A stretch of 64,000 bases of DNA from Alcaligenaceae bacterium (GTDB lineage: Bacteria; Pseudomonadota; Gammaproteobacteria; Burkholderiales; Burkholderiaceae_B): the NCBI GenBank assembly GCA_030538235.1, contig JAUNUJ010000005.1, positions 124,001 to 188,000 of the forward strand, in the 5' to 3' direction. The notes beneath the pieces are model-generated. The model worked only from the letters and a program-made list of their open reading frames with translations, was not told the origin of the DNA and did no database searches. Positions within the stretch are counted from its first letter, which is position 1. Each line of letters starts with the position of its first letter. Of the stretch, positions 9,382-19,417 are shown piece after piece. The position numbers were made by a program, and so were the translations under genes.

Positions 9382-10311
9382 TTAAAAGTATTTAGTAATA
9401 GTTTGTAAGAAATTACTTTGCACAATAAGAAATAGCCACAGTGGGAGGGTCAATAAACAGCTTAAGGTTTGCACAGAAATGATATTAGCTACTAATCGTG
9501 CATCACCCCCCATACGCACGGCTAAAACATAAGCGGCAGGTGCGGTTGGGATGGCGGCAAAGATAATAAACATCTGTGTTTGCAAAATACTAAAGCCTAA
9601 GGCTAAGGCAATCAATAGGGCAAAAACCGGCATCATAACTAAGCGCGAGACAGTCATCCAAGCCACTAACGGCGCATTTGCCGTGCCTTCTCTGAGTTTT
9701 AGGGCAGCCCCAATACAAATGAGACCCAGCGGGATCGAGCCCTGACCTAATTTTACTAGGGTATTGTCAACCATAGAAGGCAACTGGAAGCCGAGCAGGT
9801 TTAAACTGACCGCAGAAACGGTGGCTATAACTAGGGGGTTAGTTATGATGGATTTTAATACACCGCCACCCTGTTCGGCAGCTAATGCACGTACCGCCAA
9901 AATATTAACCAGGGGCACAGTAAAGCCGATAAATACCGCCATCACCGCTAGGCCGTCGGTGCCACCAACCGAAGGAGCGATAGAAAGTGCCAGATAGGTG
10001 CTAAATCGATAAACGCATTGTTGGGTTGAATTGGCAGAGCGCTGATCAATTTTTAGTATGGGCTTGGCCAGACTAGCTAATAATAAACCCCCAAAGGCCA
10101 ACAACACACAGGCGAGTAATGACGTGCCTGCCGTATTAAGACTGAGGGTACTTGATAGTACCGATCGAAATAACAAGGCCGGAAACATGATGAAATAAAC
10201 CATCTTTTCGGTGGCGGTAAAAAACTCCCGATTGAAACTCAGTTTATTGAGCATAATCCAACCCAGTGCAACTAGGATAATATCAGGCAAAAGAATGTAT
10301 AAAATGGTCAT
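9382..10311 (-). CDS. AEC-family (auxin efflux carrier type) membrane transporter
   Basis: Polytopic inner-membrane protein of about 309 residues with roughly ten hydrophobic segments, starting MTILYILLPDIILVALGWIM. The two-half arrangement, the opening LPDIILVALGW, the internal GSIPLGLICIGAALKL and the late FIIFAAIPTAPAAYVLAVRMGGD are typical of AEC/malonate-type permeases. The substrate is not deducible. An in-frame ATG at 10416 would overlap the divergent xerD start, so I use ATG 10311, which begins right at the first membrane helix. Confidence 0.82.
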   Translation of the reverse strand: MTILYILLPDIILVALGWIMLNKLSFNREFFTATEKMVYFIMFPALLFRSVLSSTLSLNTAGTSLLACVLLAFGGLLLASLAKPILKIDQRSANSTQQCVYRFSTYLALSIAPSVGGTDGLAVMAVFIGFTVPLVNILAVRALAAEQGGGVLKSIITNPLVIATVSAVSLNLLGFQLPSMVDNTLVKLGQGSIPLGLICIGAALKLREGTANAPLVAWMTVSRLVMMPVFALLIALALGFSILQTQMFIIFAAIPTAPAAYVLAVRMGGDARLVANIISVQTLSCLLTLPLWLFLIVQSNFLQTITKYF

Positions 10312-10410
10312 GACAATAGGTACTGAGTGATGCCGGAAAATAGCTAAATTTATCTGCGTAAAATACAAATTAGTATAGCTGAAATTATTAAGTTTTAAAT
10401 TGGAAATAAC

Positions 10411-11304
10411 ATGCATGAAAGCGATGTCTCTTCTTTTTTAGATACCTTGTGGCTTGAGGATGGCTTATCTAAAAACACCTTAGCCGCTTATCGACAGGAT
10501 ATGAATGCGTTTACTCATTTTCTGCAGGAGCAGCGCGCAGGCCTATCTCTGATGGCGGTTAAGGCAGAAGATATTCAGGCCTGGTTGTCTCAAATGCATT
10601 TACAGACTAAAGCCAGTACCGCCAACCGACGTTTGGCCACCCTCAGGCGTTTTTATGGCTGGGCGATACAAAGCCATCGTAGGCAAGAGGATCCTTGTCT
10701 GCATATTAAACCAGCAAAGCAGGCAGCGCGTTTTCCGAAGAGCTTAAGTGAGGCCCAGGTAGAGTTGTTATTAGCAGCACCGGATCTCACTACGCCTGGT
10801 GGTCTGAGGGATCGAGCGATGCTTGAAACGCTGTATGCTACCGGTCTCAGGGTTAGTGAGTTAATCGCTCTGAAGAGTTTTCACCTTGCGCTTAATGAAG
10901 GCTTTGTGCGAGTAGTGGAGGGTAAGGGTGGCAAGGATCGAATCGTGCCCTTAGGCGAAGAGGCGGTGCATTGGCTGCATCGCTATTTGCGTGAGGCCAG
11001 ACCCGAATTACTTAAGGGACGTCTTGATGATGCGGTGTTTATTACTCGTCTGGGTAGTGCTATGAGTCGTCAGGCTTTTTGGCAATTAGTTAAAAAATAC
11101 GCCCAACAACAAGAGATTCAGGTTCCTTTATCGCCGCATGTGTTGAGACATGCTTTTGCAACGCATTTGCTGAATCATGGGGCGGATTTACGCGTGGTTC
11201 AAATGTTATTAGGTCATGCTGATATCTCAACAACTCAGATTTATACCCATGTGGCACGAGAGCGATTAAAAACCCTGCATCAAAAACATCACCCTCGAGC
11301 CTAA
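10411..11304 (+). CDS. xerD: site-specific tyrosine recombinase XerD
   Basis: With XerC resolves chromosome dimers at dif under FtsK control. The 297 residues hold an N-terminal SAM-like DNA-binding half (to about 110) and a catalytic half. Catalytic residues visible are Arg in YATGLRVSEL, Lys in EGKGGKDR, His243/Arg246 in HVLRHAF, His269 in LLGHADIS and Tyr278 in TQIYTHV. Length and the RVVQMLLGHADISTTQIYTHV region favour XerD over XerC, though sequence reading alone does not exclude XerC. Divergent from the AEC carrier, sharing a 99-base gap. A standalone chromosomal gene, not next to any mobile element. Confidence 0.9.
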   Translation: MHESDVSSFLDTLWLEDGLSKNTLAAYRQDMNAFTHFLQEQRAGLSLMAVKAEDIQAWLSQMHLQTKASTANRRLATLRRFYGWAIQSHRRQEDPCLHIKPAKQAARFPKSLSEAQVELLLAAPDLTTPGGLRDRAMLETLYATGLRVSELIALKSFHLALNEGFVRVVEGKGGKDRIVPLGEEAVHWLHRYLREARPELLKGRLDDAVFITRLGSAMSRQAFWQLVKKYAQQQEIQVPLSPHVLRHAFATHLLNHGADLRVVQMLLGHADISTTQIYTHVARERLKTLHQKHHPRA

Positions 11305-11471
11305 TAAAAACACAACAAGAACATGACAAAATGTTAAATTAAGTAAAACCATTACGTTAGTCTTAAGATTCTAAATATGAGTTAGGCTTTATTTAGATCA
11401 AGGACTTCATTTATTACACTACTTAAAATTAGAAGATTAGCAGAGCCGTTTTTTTTATATAAGGAGACACA

Positions 11472-13097
11472 ATGGCTGATTATGATACAGGTCTTGGCAA
11501 AAATGCCGCTAACTACGTACCCTTAACACCTATCGATTATTTAGTACGCGCGCATGAGGTTTACGGTGATGAGCTATCCATTGTACATGGCACGATTCGT
11601 CAGACTTGGACTGAAACCTTTACCCGTTGTCGTCAGATGGCCGCTGCCCTTAGGCAAAATGGCGCTCAGCGTGGGACCACAGTAGCGACACTATTACACA
11701 ATACACCGGCGATGGTTGAGGCAAGCTTTGGTGTGCCAATGTCCGGTGGCGTTTTATTAGCACTCAACGTTCGCCTAGAAGCGGATGGTGTTATTTATTG
11801 TTTGAGCCACAGTGAGGCCGAATTCCTGATGGCCGACAGTGAGTTTGCACCGATGATCCCGCAGATTAAAGCGGCTTTACCTGAGTTGAAAATTATTCAG
11901 GTAAATGACGAGTTGGGTCCTGAAGATATCGAACCTTTTAGCGATATCGATTATGAGAGCTTCCTGCAATCAGCTGACGATATTGATAACTGGGTACTAC
12001 CGGAAGATGAGTGGGATGCCATTGCCTTGAATTATACGTCAGGCACCACCGGCAACCCTAAAGGCGTGGTTTATCATCACCGCGGCGCGGCTCTTAATGC
12101 AGTGGCTCAGGTGTTAGAATTCGATATGCCTAAGCGCCCGGTCTATTTATGGACCTTGCCTCTGTTCCACTGTAATGGCTGGTGTTTTGCTTGGACTATT
12201 GCGGCTCGAGGCGGTGTCAATGTCTGTTTGCGTAAATTTGATCCTAAAGCGTGTTTTGAATTAATCCGCAATGAGCGAGTTAACTACTATTGTGCGGCGC
12301 CGATTGTGCACGCCGCCTTAGCTAATGCACCTGAAGAGATTAAGCAGGGTGTTGAGCACGAAGTTAACGGCATGATTGCCGGTGCTGCACCTCCGGAGGC
12401 TGTGTTGGCTCGCATGGAAGAAATGGGCTTTAAGATTACCCACGTATATGGCTTAACAGAGGTTTACGGTCCTTCTGCGGGTTGTGTAGAAAAGGTCGAG
12501 TGGGCAGATCTTTCGATGGAAGATCGTGCTATGAAAAAGGCCCGTCAGGGGATGCGTTATACCTTGCAAGCAGGCTTTACAGTACTTGATCCGAACACGA
12601 TGGAAGCGGTTCCTGCCGATGGTGAAACGATTGGTGAATTGATGTTCCGCGGCAATATCGTGATGAAGGGCTATTTGAAAAACCCTGAGGAAACTGAAAA
12701 GACTTTTGCCGGCGGTTGGTTCCATACGGGCGACCTAGGGGTGATGTACCCTGACGGTTATGTGCAGATTAAAGACCGCAGTAAAGACATTATTATTTCC
12801 GGTGGCGAAAACATCTCCAGTATTGAGGTGGAGGATGTTCTTTATAAGTATCCCGGCGTGGCAAACGTCGCTGTGGTTGCATTGGTTGATGAAAAGTGGG
12901 GCGAGGTGCCGGTAGCCTTTGTCGAACTCAAAGACGATGCTGTTGTTACCCAAGAGGAGCTTGACCAATACTGTCGCGAGCGTTTAGCGGGCTTCAAACG
13001 ACCTAAATACTATGTATTCGGTGAGTTGGCTAAAACTGCAACCGGTAAGATCCAGAAGTTTGAGCTTAGAAAGCAAGCCGAAGAGTTGTTTTCTTAG
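11472..13097 (+). CDS. AMP-forming acyl-CoA synthetase (medium-chain / DmdB-like)
   Basis: Adenylates a carboxylic acid and transfers it to CoA. ANL-superfamily signatures in 541 residues are the P-loop-like YTSGTTGNPKGVVYHH (about 190-205), YGLTEVYGP, the hinge GWFHTGDLGVMYPDGYVQIKD region, SGGENISSIEVED and the C-terminal catalytic Lys in TATGKIQKFELR. The GLTEVYGPSAGCVEKVEW stretch resembles the group holding medium-chain fatty-acid and methylmercaptopropionate CoA ligases, but chain length is inference. It has a strong Shine-Dalgarno (AAGGAGAC at 11461) five bases before ATG. Apparently monocistronic: a terminator follows at 13120. Confidence 0.88.
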   Translation: MADYDTGLGKNAANYVPLTPIDYLVRAHEVYGDELSIVHGTIRQTWTETFTRCRQMAAALRQNGAQRGTTVATLLHNTPAMVEASFGVPMSGGVLLALNVRLEADGVIYCLSHSEAEFLMADSEFAPMIPQIKAALPELKIIQVNDELGPEDIEPFSDIDYESFLQSADDIDNWVLPEDEWDAIALNYTSGTTGNPKGVVYHHRGAALNAVAQVLEFDMPKRPVYLWTLPLFHCNGWCFAWTIAARGGVNVCLRKFDPKACFELIRNERVNYYCAAPIVHAALANAPEEIKQGVEHEVNGMIAGAAPPEAVLARMEEMGFKITHVYGLTEVYGPSAGCVEKVEWADLSMEDRAMKKARQGMRYTLQAGFTVLDPNTMEAVPADGETIGELMFRGNIVMKGYLKNPEETEKTFAGGWFHTGDLGVMYPDGYVQIKDRSKDIIISGGENISSIEVEDVLYKYPGVANVAVVALVDEKWGEVPVAFVELKDDAVVTQEELDQYCRERLAGFKRPKYYVFGELAKTATGKIQKFELRKQAEELFS

Positions 13098-13119
13098 TAT
13101 TTAATTTTTAACAGAAACC

Positions 13120-13154
13120 AAGAGCGCATCCTAAAGGCATGCGCTCTTTGTCTT
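13120..13154 (+). terminator. intrinsic terminator after acyl-CoA synthetase
   Basis: A perfect 10-bp stem, AAGAGCGCAT with ATGCGCTCTT (13120-13129 and 13139-13148), with a nine-base loop and a T-rich tail. It sits 22 bases past the stop codon. Confidence 0.85.
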
Positions 13155-13224
13155 TGCAGAATTGTATTGATCGCTTAGAATCCACAGCGTAGATGGATTC
13201 TAAGACAGGAAAAAGGCGGGTGCG

Positions 13225-15930
13225 ATGCTGGAAAATTTAGTTAACGTTTCAAGGCAAGATTTGTTGGATATGGAGGCGGCAAATACCATGGTGGTCACGG
13301 TGAATAACCGCATGGCCATCCAACTGAAAAAGGCCCTGATTGAGGTTAATCGTAGTCACGCCAAGGTGTTTGAGCTGCCACAAGTACAGCCATGGCCTCA
13401 CTTTCTGGATTTCCTTACTGAACGCGTGGTTTTTGCAACAGGAGAGGTGCCTGCGGCCAAGCAGCTAAGTCATTTCGCTGCCTTGCTGTACTGGGAAAAG
13501 GTATTGGAAGAGCAGCAACTTAGCACCCTGAATCTGACAAAATTAGCTCGCGTTTTGGCCGATGCTCATAGCTTGCAGGAGGAATGGGCTATCGCGGTTG
13601 ATGGCGCAGAAGAAACGCCGGAATACAGCGAATATAAACATATCAAAAGGCTATATTTGCAACGATTGGTACAGCGAGAAGTCATTGATGGCACGCTGAG
13701 AGACCAATGGTTGTTAGACCGACTACAGCAAAGTATCCCGCTTAAATCATCCGCGGCCTTTGCTAAAAATATTGTTCTATTAGGTTTTAGAGAGCTTTCG
13801 CCGATTCAATCAGCCTTATTAAGCGCTTGTCAGGACTTGGGGGCGACACTTTATAGTCTTGAAGTCGAGCCTGGCATCGCAGCGAATTTAGAGGTGTTCA
13901 GTGCGCATAGTCGTCGCGAGGAATTAGAGGCGGCTGTGGATTGGGCTAAAGCCAAATTGACAGCGCAACCACAAGGACGCTTTGCAATTATTGACCCTAT
14001 GCTGCAAACAGAGACCAACACAGTACGTCGTTATTTGCATGAGCGCATACAAGAAGCCGGCCTAAAAACCGATTTGCTTTATAACGTAGCCATTGGTCGC
14101 GCCCTCAGCGATTGGCCTATTGTACGTTCGTCCTTAGCATGGTTAGGCTTATTTATAACATTAGAGCAACATAATCGAATCGCTACCCAAGACTTGGGTG
14201 AGTCTTTATTACTAGCTCAAGAGACTTTACTATCTGCTTGGGCTGACTCGTTTAATGCCTTAGATTTAAAACTTCGTGAAGCTAATAAAATCAGCTATAG
14301 AAAAACTACTGTTCAACAGTTTTTTAATGATATCTCCGATGAGTTTTCTAATTTAATTAAAACAGCGTTTGAGATTTTCTGCGACTCAAAAAGTTTAAGA
14401 TTAAATCAATGGTTGCAAAAGTTTAAAACGTTTTTTGAACTCTTCAAATTTCCCGGTTTAAAGAAACTTAGTTCAGTGCAATATCAAGTCTGTAACGCTT
14501 TTGATCAGGCCTTAAAAAATGCCAGCGCCTTATCACCGGTGTTAGACCCTATGTCGGCGACTGAGGCCTTTCATTTGCTTGATCGATTGTGTAGACAGCA
14601 AATATTCCAACCGCAACGTGCGGCAACCGCACGACTGGATGTCTTAGGTATATTAGAGGCAGAAGGGGCGCAGTGGGATGCGGTGTGGATTTTAAGTATG
14701 CAGGATGATGTCTTGCCAACAGTACCTAAACCGAATCCTTTGATTCCAAAAGTGGCTTTGCAGCGAGCGGGAGCGCCGCGTTCAGATCATCAAAGAGAGT
14801 TTTTATGGGCAGAAGCTATGCTCAAAAGCCTGTTGGAAACGGCATCCGAGGTTACTATCAGCTGGCATGCATTCAGTGGTGAGATGCCGACTAAGGCGTC
14901 GCCATTAATTGCTCAATATCTGCCTGAGGATCAATGGTCTTCACTTGACATGCTTGCCGCAGCGACACCCGCAGAATCTGCCGCATTTGAGACCGTGACG
15001 GTCGCCGAAATTGAATCGCTAAGTGATGATTTCGGTCCCGCTGTTGATGGATTGTTATCCGGGGGCACACGTTTAATTGATTTGCAGGCGATTAATCCGC
15101 AATGGGCTTTTGCCGTTTATCGTCTACATATGCGAGAGTTTCATTCTTATCCTCGTTATGAACTGGATCGGATGCAACGCGGTAGCTTCATTCATGCGGC
15201 TTTAGAGCGATTCTGGCAAGACGTGCGGGAGCAATCAATCTTGAAGGCAATGGACGAAGCTGAACTAAGAGCAAAAATTACCGAAGTAGTTAATGCCTGT
15301 GCCCGCAGTGAGTTGCTTTTTGATTCGCAGGCCTTATTAGCATTGGAAAAAGAATATGCTAAAAACCAGTTGTTTCATTTCTTGACATTGGAGCAGCAGC
15401 GAGAGCTAAGCTTTAGCGTGGAAGAAGTAGAAAAAAACGTTGAGATTACTCTGTCTCGGATTCGGTTGCGGGTCAAAGTTGACCGTATTGATTATTTGGA
15501 AAATAACAGCTTTTTGTATTTGGATTATAAAACCGGTAACTTGCCAAATTATAAAAAAAATTGGTATAGAGAAAGGCCAATTGATTTGCAGTTACCCTTA
15601 TATGCCGCCTATGGTAACCATACTGTTAGCGATATCGGTGGCGTCGGTTTTGCCGGTTTAAAGCCAGGCAAGATGATGGGGTTTGCCGGCGTGGGCTTGG
15701 TGAATTGGTCAACTCAAGGGCGTTCTTCCGGCGTCGAAGAAAAGCAAGCGCATGAGTTTCAATCTCTTTTATCCGAGTGGCGAGGTAAATTAACCACTTT
15801 GGCCGATGAGATTGCTAATGGTTATGCGGCCAATCGCTATGAGGACAAAAAGGACATGAGCTATTGTGAGGTATTGCCTTTTTTACGATTAGAGCAGGTC
15901 GTTGAAGAAGAGGAGTGGGAAGATGAGTAA
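13225..15930 (+). CDS. AddB-like PD-(D/E)XK nuclease subunit (DNA repair)
   Basis: The 901 residues form a helicase-like body without a convincing Walker A, then a C-terminal PD-(D/E)XK nuclease. The nuclease core shows RGSFIHAALERFW (about 650-660), VKVDRIDYLEN (about 750) and FLYLDYKTGN (about 766), then a Q-x-x-x-Y helix (DLQLPLYAAYG). The next gene is the UvrD-type AddA-like partner, which overlaps this one by eight bases, so the two should form a RecBCD/AddAB-type double-strand-break resection complex. The four cysteines that hold the iron-sulfur cluster in Bacillus AddB are not present; I see a lone Cys in MSYCEVLPF. The family resembles the probable DNA repair protein annotated beside AddA-like helicases in beta-proteobacteria. 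Confidence 0.82.
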   Translation: MLENLVNVSRQDLLDMEAANTMVVTVNNRMAIQLKKALIEVNRSHAKVFELPQVQPWPHFLDFLTERVVFATGEVPAAKQLSHFAALLYWEKVLEEQQLSTLNLTKLARVLADAHSLQEEWAIAVDGAEETPEYSEYKHIKRLYLQRLVQREVIDGTLRDQWLLDRLQQSIPLKSSAAFAKNIVLLGFRELSPIQSALLSACQDLGATLYSLEVEPGIAANLEVFSAHSRREELEAAVDWAKAKLTAQPQGRFAIIDPMLQTETNTVRRYLHERIQEAGLKTDLLYNVAIGRALSDWPIVRSSLAWLGLFITLEQHNRIATQDLGESLLLAQETLLSAWADSFNALDLKLREANKISYRKTTVQQFFNDISDEFSNLIKTAFEIFCDSKSLRLNQWLQKFKTFFELFKFPGLKKLSSVQYQVCNAFDQALKNASALSPVLDPMSATEAFHLLDRLCRQQIFQPQRAATARLDVLGILEAEGAQWDAVWILSMQDDVLPTVPKPNPLIPKVALQRAGAPRSDHQREFLWAEAMLKSLLETASEVTISWHAFSGEMPTKASPLIAQYLPEDQWSSLDMLAAATPAESAAFETVTVAEIESLSDDFGPAVDGLLSGGTRLIDLQAINPQWAFAVYRLHMREFHSYPRYELDRMQRGSFIHAALERFWQDVREQSILKAMDEAELRAKITEVVNACARSELLFDSQALLALEKEYAKNQLFHFLTLEQQRELSFSVEEVEKNVEITLSRIRLRVKVDRIDYLENNSFLYLDYKTGNLPNYKKNWYRERPIDLQLPLYAAYGNHTVSDIGGVGFAGLKPGKMMGFAGVGLVNWSTQGRSSGVEEKQAHEFQSLLSEWRGKLTTLADEIANGYAANRYEDKKDMSYCEVLPFLRLEQVVEEEEWEDE

Positions 15931-18900
15931 ACAACCTTCAGATATGGCAGAACGCCAACGGGCCTTACAGCCTGAAGCCTCTTTTTTGGTTCAGGCTCCT
16001 GCCGGTTCCGGTAAAACGGAACTTGTCACTGATCGCATTTTGTCATTGTTGGCTATTGTTGAGCAGCCTGAGCAAGTGCTGGCGATTACGTTTACTCGTA
16101 AAGCGGCTGGTGAAATGCGCAACCGGGTGCTGGAAAAACTCATGGCGGGGCGTCAATCGGAACCGACTGAAGAGCATAAATTAAGCAGTTGGAAGCTAGC
16201 TCAAAACGTATTGGCCCGCAATGATGAAAAAGAATGGCATTTATTAGAGTACCCGAGTCGCTTGCGTATTATGACTTTTGACTCTTTAAGTTCGGGGTTG
16301 GTGCGCACTATGCCGTGGTCTTCACAGACCGGTGGTAGTTTGGAAATTTCGGAATCGTTGCATCGACAATATCGCCAGGCGGCTTTTCAGACGATTCGGC
16401 AGATTGACCAATCAGACGAACTGCAAGCGGTCTTAAGTCATCTGAATGTTGACTTGGAACATTTAGAAAGCTCCTTGGTGGAGATGCTGCAAATTCGTGA
16501 CCAATGGCAAGAAGCTTTAAGTAACCCTCAAGACACCATAGTTGCGATGGTGCAAAGCTTGGAATTATTAGTGACGCGCGTCCTGCAAAAGATTAAAGAC
16601 AAACTGCCCTTGGGTTTTGAGTCTGAGTATGTGCCGTTGCTAGCCGCATGGGCTCAAGAGTGGCCGGATTTTGCGTGTCTTAAAGATATCGATATTGAGC
16701 CTCTAAGCGTGGATCCCGATGATTTGCCTCGATGGCAGGCGGTGGCTGATTCCTTGATGACGCAGAGTAATACCATCAGAAAAACACTTAATAAAACACA
16801 GGGGGTACCTCCTGGAGCACCTTTTAAAGCGGGTTTATTACGTTTTTTAAAAGATTCGGACTTTTCTCCCGAACTGATTGAGGCGCTAGTGACTGTTAAG
16901 GCGTTACCGACTGAGTTATTAACAAAAGAGCAAGTGCAAATTTATCAGCAGTTAGCCACTGTGTTATCAATGGCCTTAGAGCAGTTGCACCAAGTGTATA
17001 TCGCTGATGGGGCGGTTGACTTTACCGAGGTCGCCTTAAGTGCCTTAAATGGCTTGGGTAGTGCTGATGAGCCGGCTGATTTGTTGTTGGCTTTAGATGC
17101 TCGTATTCAGCATTTATTAGTCGATGAGTTTCAGGATACCAGTCAGACCCAAATCGATTTATTAGCGCTTTTAACGTCGGGTTGGCAGCCGAATGATGGT
17201 CGCACGGTGTTTTTAGTCGGTGACCCGATGCAGTCTATTTATCGCTTCAGAAAAGCTGAGGTCGGACTTTTTATTAAAGTCGCTAATGAACATAGATTGA
17301 ATCATGTGCCCTTAGAAGTGTTAAATCTCAGAGAGAATTTCCGTTCAGTTGAAGGCGTCGTGGACTGGAATAATCGCATCTATCAGGCTAGTTTTCCGAG
17401 TGAGTATGATGCCGAATTTGGTGCGGTGCCCTACGAACATTCGGTGTCTTTTAATGGTCCTGGGACTTTGGAACCGGTCAGGCATTATCCTTTTTATTAT
17501 TCAAATAAAGAGATTGTCGGCATTGATGCTAAGGCAGAGGCCATTGAGGCAGCTGAACAGCAGGTGATTGAAGTGGTGCGGGAGGCGTTGGAGCGTCATC
17601 AGGGTGCAGATAAGCCGATTGCGATTTTGGTTAAGAGTCGCAATGCGCTAGGTCGTTTAAATCAACGTTTATTACAGGCTAATATTCCCGTCCGTGCGGT
17701 AGATATGTTCCCGCTCAGTGAACAGCCTTATGTGATTGATTTATTGCAAATTATTCGTGCCTTGACCTATAGGTACGATAGAGTGGCTTGGTTGTCTTTA
17801 TTTCGTTCGCCACTCTGTGGCTTGACCTTGAGTAGTTTGCATGAGCTTTTTGGCGATAAGACAGAGCGTAATGTGGTCAGGCAAATTCGCCATGCCCTGA
17901 GCGATGAGACATTGCCTATGCGTTTGGGGGCGGAGCAATTTACCCGCTTTAAGCATTTGAGTGAGATTATGCTTAATGCTAACGCCGAGCAGCAGGGCTT
18001 AAGCTTTACCATGCGTGTCAATATGATTTGGCAGCAACTCGGTGGTCATTTGCTTTATTCAAAGATCTCCGAAAAAGCCGATATTGAAGCTGTTTTTGCC
18101 TTACTAGATCAATTAGCACCCTATGGGAGTCCGAATCTCGAGGTGCTTGAAGAACATGTGTCTGAGCTGTTTGCGGAGAGCGTTGTTGCCGGCTCTGCGG
18201 TTGAGATTATGACCATTCATAAGGCTAAGGGCTTACAGTTTGAAGAGGTTATTTTATATGGTTTACATGGTTATTCTAAAAATCGAGATAACATGCTGTT
18301 GCGTCTAGAGCCTTATGAATATGAGTTCGAAGGACAGAAAATGCCGGGGATCTTATTAGGTACGGCGCAGTCCAAGCAGCATGGGGCGGCTGAAGATGCC
18401 GTGACCAAGTTGTTAAAAAGTCGGGAAGATCATCGTCAGTTATTAGAAGAAGCGAGATTGCTTTATGTGGCGACGACACGTCCATGTCAACGCTTACATC
18501 TATTTTATCTGATGGCGTTGGATAACAAAGACGGTGTGCTGAGTGTGCGTAAACCGAGTAAAAATCAGTTTTTTGCTCGAATTGAGCAAGCGCTTGAGTT
18601 GAATATTGAGGTTATTAAAGAGTCTTTGCCGGAGTATATGGCGGCTCAAGCAACTGATAACACAGATGATGCGGCAGCGCAGACGCTTGAAGCGGCGATA
18701 TCACTAGCTGCCTCGGAGGGATCGGAACAAACTGAATCACCTAGCACCAAGACAACACCTGTGGGTGATTTGCTGCGTTTTAAAGCATCAACCATTGCGC
18801 AATTAGAGACACAATATGCGCCGCACCGACAATTAAGTGAGCAATTATCCAAAGAGGCTGCCATTCAATCAGGTGTTTGGCAGTTTATTAGTGATGATGA

Positions 18901-19402
18901 AGCGATTTTGGGGACAGTCGCCCATAGTTGGCTGCAAATGATGGGTTTAGATCAACTTGAAGGTTGGGATGATGAGCGTTTGTATCAAGGCGAGTCCTTA
19001 ATGCGTTATCAGTTAATGAGCGCCGGTTATAACGAAGAGCGAGTGGATGCTGCCGTTCTTAGATTGAAGAATTTATTACTTAAGACTCTGCATCACGACG
19101 ATCTAAGAGCTATTTTGCTAAATCCGCAGGTGCAGCATGAATGGCCTTTATACGATCTTGACGGTAAATTATTGATTATGGATCTAGTCATCCCGCACGA
19201 GGATTATTGGGAGGTTATTGACTACAAGAGTTCGAGTCGTCGTGAGGGTGAGGGGCTTGAAGAGTTTAAGTTACGCGTGAAAACACAGTACCTGCCACAA
19301 CTCAGGAGCTACTGTGCTTATCTGCAAGCAATCGATGGTAAAGCAGCTAAAGCTTCTTTATTCTTAATCGAAGAGGGGGTATTTGTAGAAGTCATTCCTT
19401 AA
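15923..19402 (+). CDS. addA: AddA-like UvrD/REP helicase-nuclease
   Basis: The 1159-residue motor and nuclease subunit. Superfamily 1 helicase motifs are QAPAGSGKT (Walker A, 24-32), TFTRKAAGEM (Ia), HLLVDEFQDTSQ (II, about 397-408), GDPMQSIYRFR (III), NLRENFRS (IV), IMTIHKAKGLQFEEV (V) and LLYVATTRPCQRLHLF (VI). A RecB-type nuclease ends the protein, with LGTVAHSWLQ, IMDLVI and WEVIDYKSSSRR (about 1095-1105), then QLRSYCAYLQ. ATG 15923 is preferred to the in-frame ATG at 15902: AGGAG at 15911-15915 precedes it by seven bases, and its ATGAGTAA overlap with the upstream stop suggests coupling. The symbol follows architecture; RecB is the main alternative name. Confidence 0.86.
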   Translation: MSKQPSDMAERQRALQPEASFLVQAPAGSGKTELVTDRILSLLAIVEQPEQVLAITFTRKAAGEMRNRVLEKLMAGRQSEPTEEHKLSSWKLAQNVLARNDEKEWHLLEYPSRLRIMTFDSLSSGLVRTMPWSSQTGGSLEISESLHRQYRQAAFQTIRQIDQSDELQAVLSHLNVDLEHLESSLVEMLQIRDQWQEALSNPQDTIVAMVQSLELLVTRVLQKIKDKLPLGFESEYVPLLAAWAQEWPDFACLKDIDIEPLSVDPDDLPRWQAVADSLMTQSNTIRKTLNKTQGVPPGAPFKAGLLRFLKDSDFSPELIEALVTVKALPTELLTKEQVQIYQQLATVLSMALEQLHQVYIADGAVDFTEVALSALNGLGSADEPADLLLALDARIQHLLVDEFQDTSQTQIDLLALLTSGWQPNDGRTVFLVGDPMQSIYRFRKAEVGLFIKVANEHRLNHVPLEVLNLRENFRSVEGVVDWNNRIYQASFPSEYDAEFGAVPYEHSVSFNGPGTLEPVRHYPFYYSNKEIVGIDAKAEAIEAAEQQVIEVVREALERHQGADKPIAILVKSRNALGRLNQRLLQANIPVRAVDMFPLSEQPYVIDLLQIIRALTYRYDRVAWLSLFRSPLCGLTLSSLHELFGDKTERNVVRQIRHALSDETLPMRLGAEQFTRFKHLSEIMLNANAEQQGLSFTMRVNMIWQQLGGHLLYSKISEKADIEAVFALLDQLAPYGSPNLEVLEEHVSELFAESVVAGSAVEIMTIHKAKGLQFEEVILYGLHGYSKNRDNMLLRLEPYEYEFEGQKMPGILLGTAQSKQHGAAEDAVTKLLKSREDHRQLLEEARLLYVATTRPCQRLHLFYLMALDNKDGVLSVRKPSKNQFFARIEQALELNIEVIKESLPEYMAAQATDNTDDAAAQTLEAAISLAASEGSEQTESPSTKTTPVGDLLRFKASTIAQLETQYAPHRQLSEQLSKEAAIQSGVWQFISDDEAILGTVAHSWLQMMGLDQLEGWDDERLYQGESLMRYQLMSAGYNEERVDAAVLRLKNLLLKTLHHDDLRAILLNPQVQHEWPLYDLDGKLLIMDLVIPHEDYWEVIDYKSSSRREGEGLEEFKLRVKTQYLPQLRSYCAYLQAIDGKAAKASLFLIEEGVFVEVIP

Positions 19403-19408
19403 ACTTGC

Positions 19409-19414
19409 TACAAT
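19409..19414 (+). promoter_or_regulatory. candidate -10 element of the SRP RNA gene
   Basis: TACAAT lies directly after the addA stop and ends about seven bases before the first paired base of the SRP RNA, where a start near 19420 would be expected. I see no good -35 at 16-18 bases, so this rests on the -10 and its position. Confidence 0.4.
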
Positions 19415-19417
19415 GGT

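Noticed and set aside
10411-11304. the tyrosine recombinase as a sign of an integrated element
   Set aside because: Size and motifs match housekeeping XerD, and no attachment repeats, tRNA or cargo genes are nearby.
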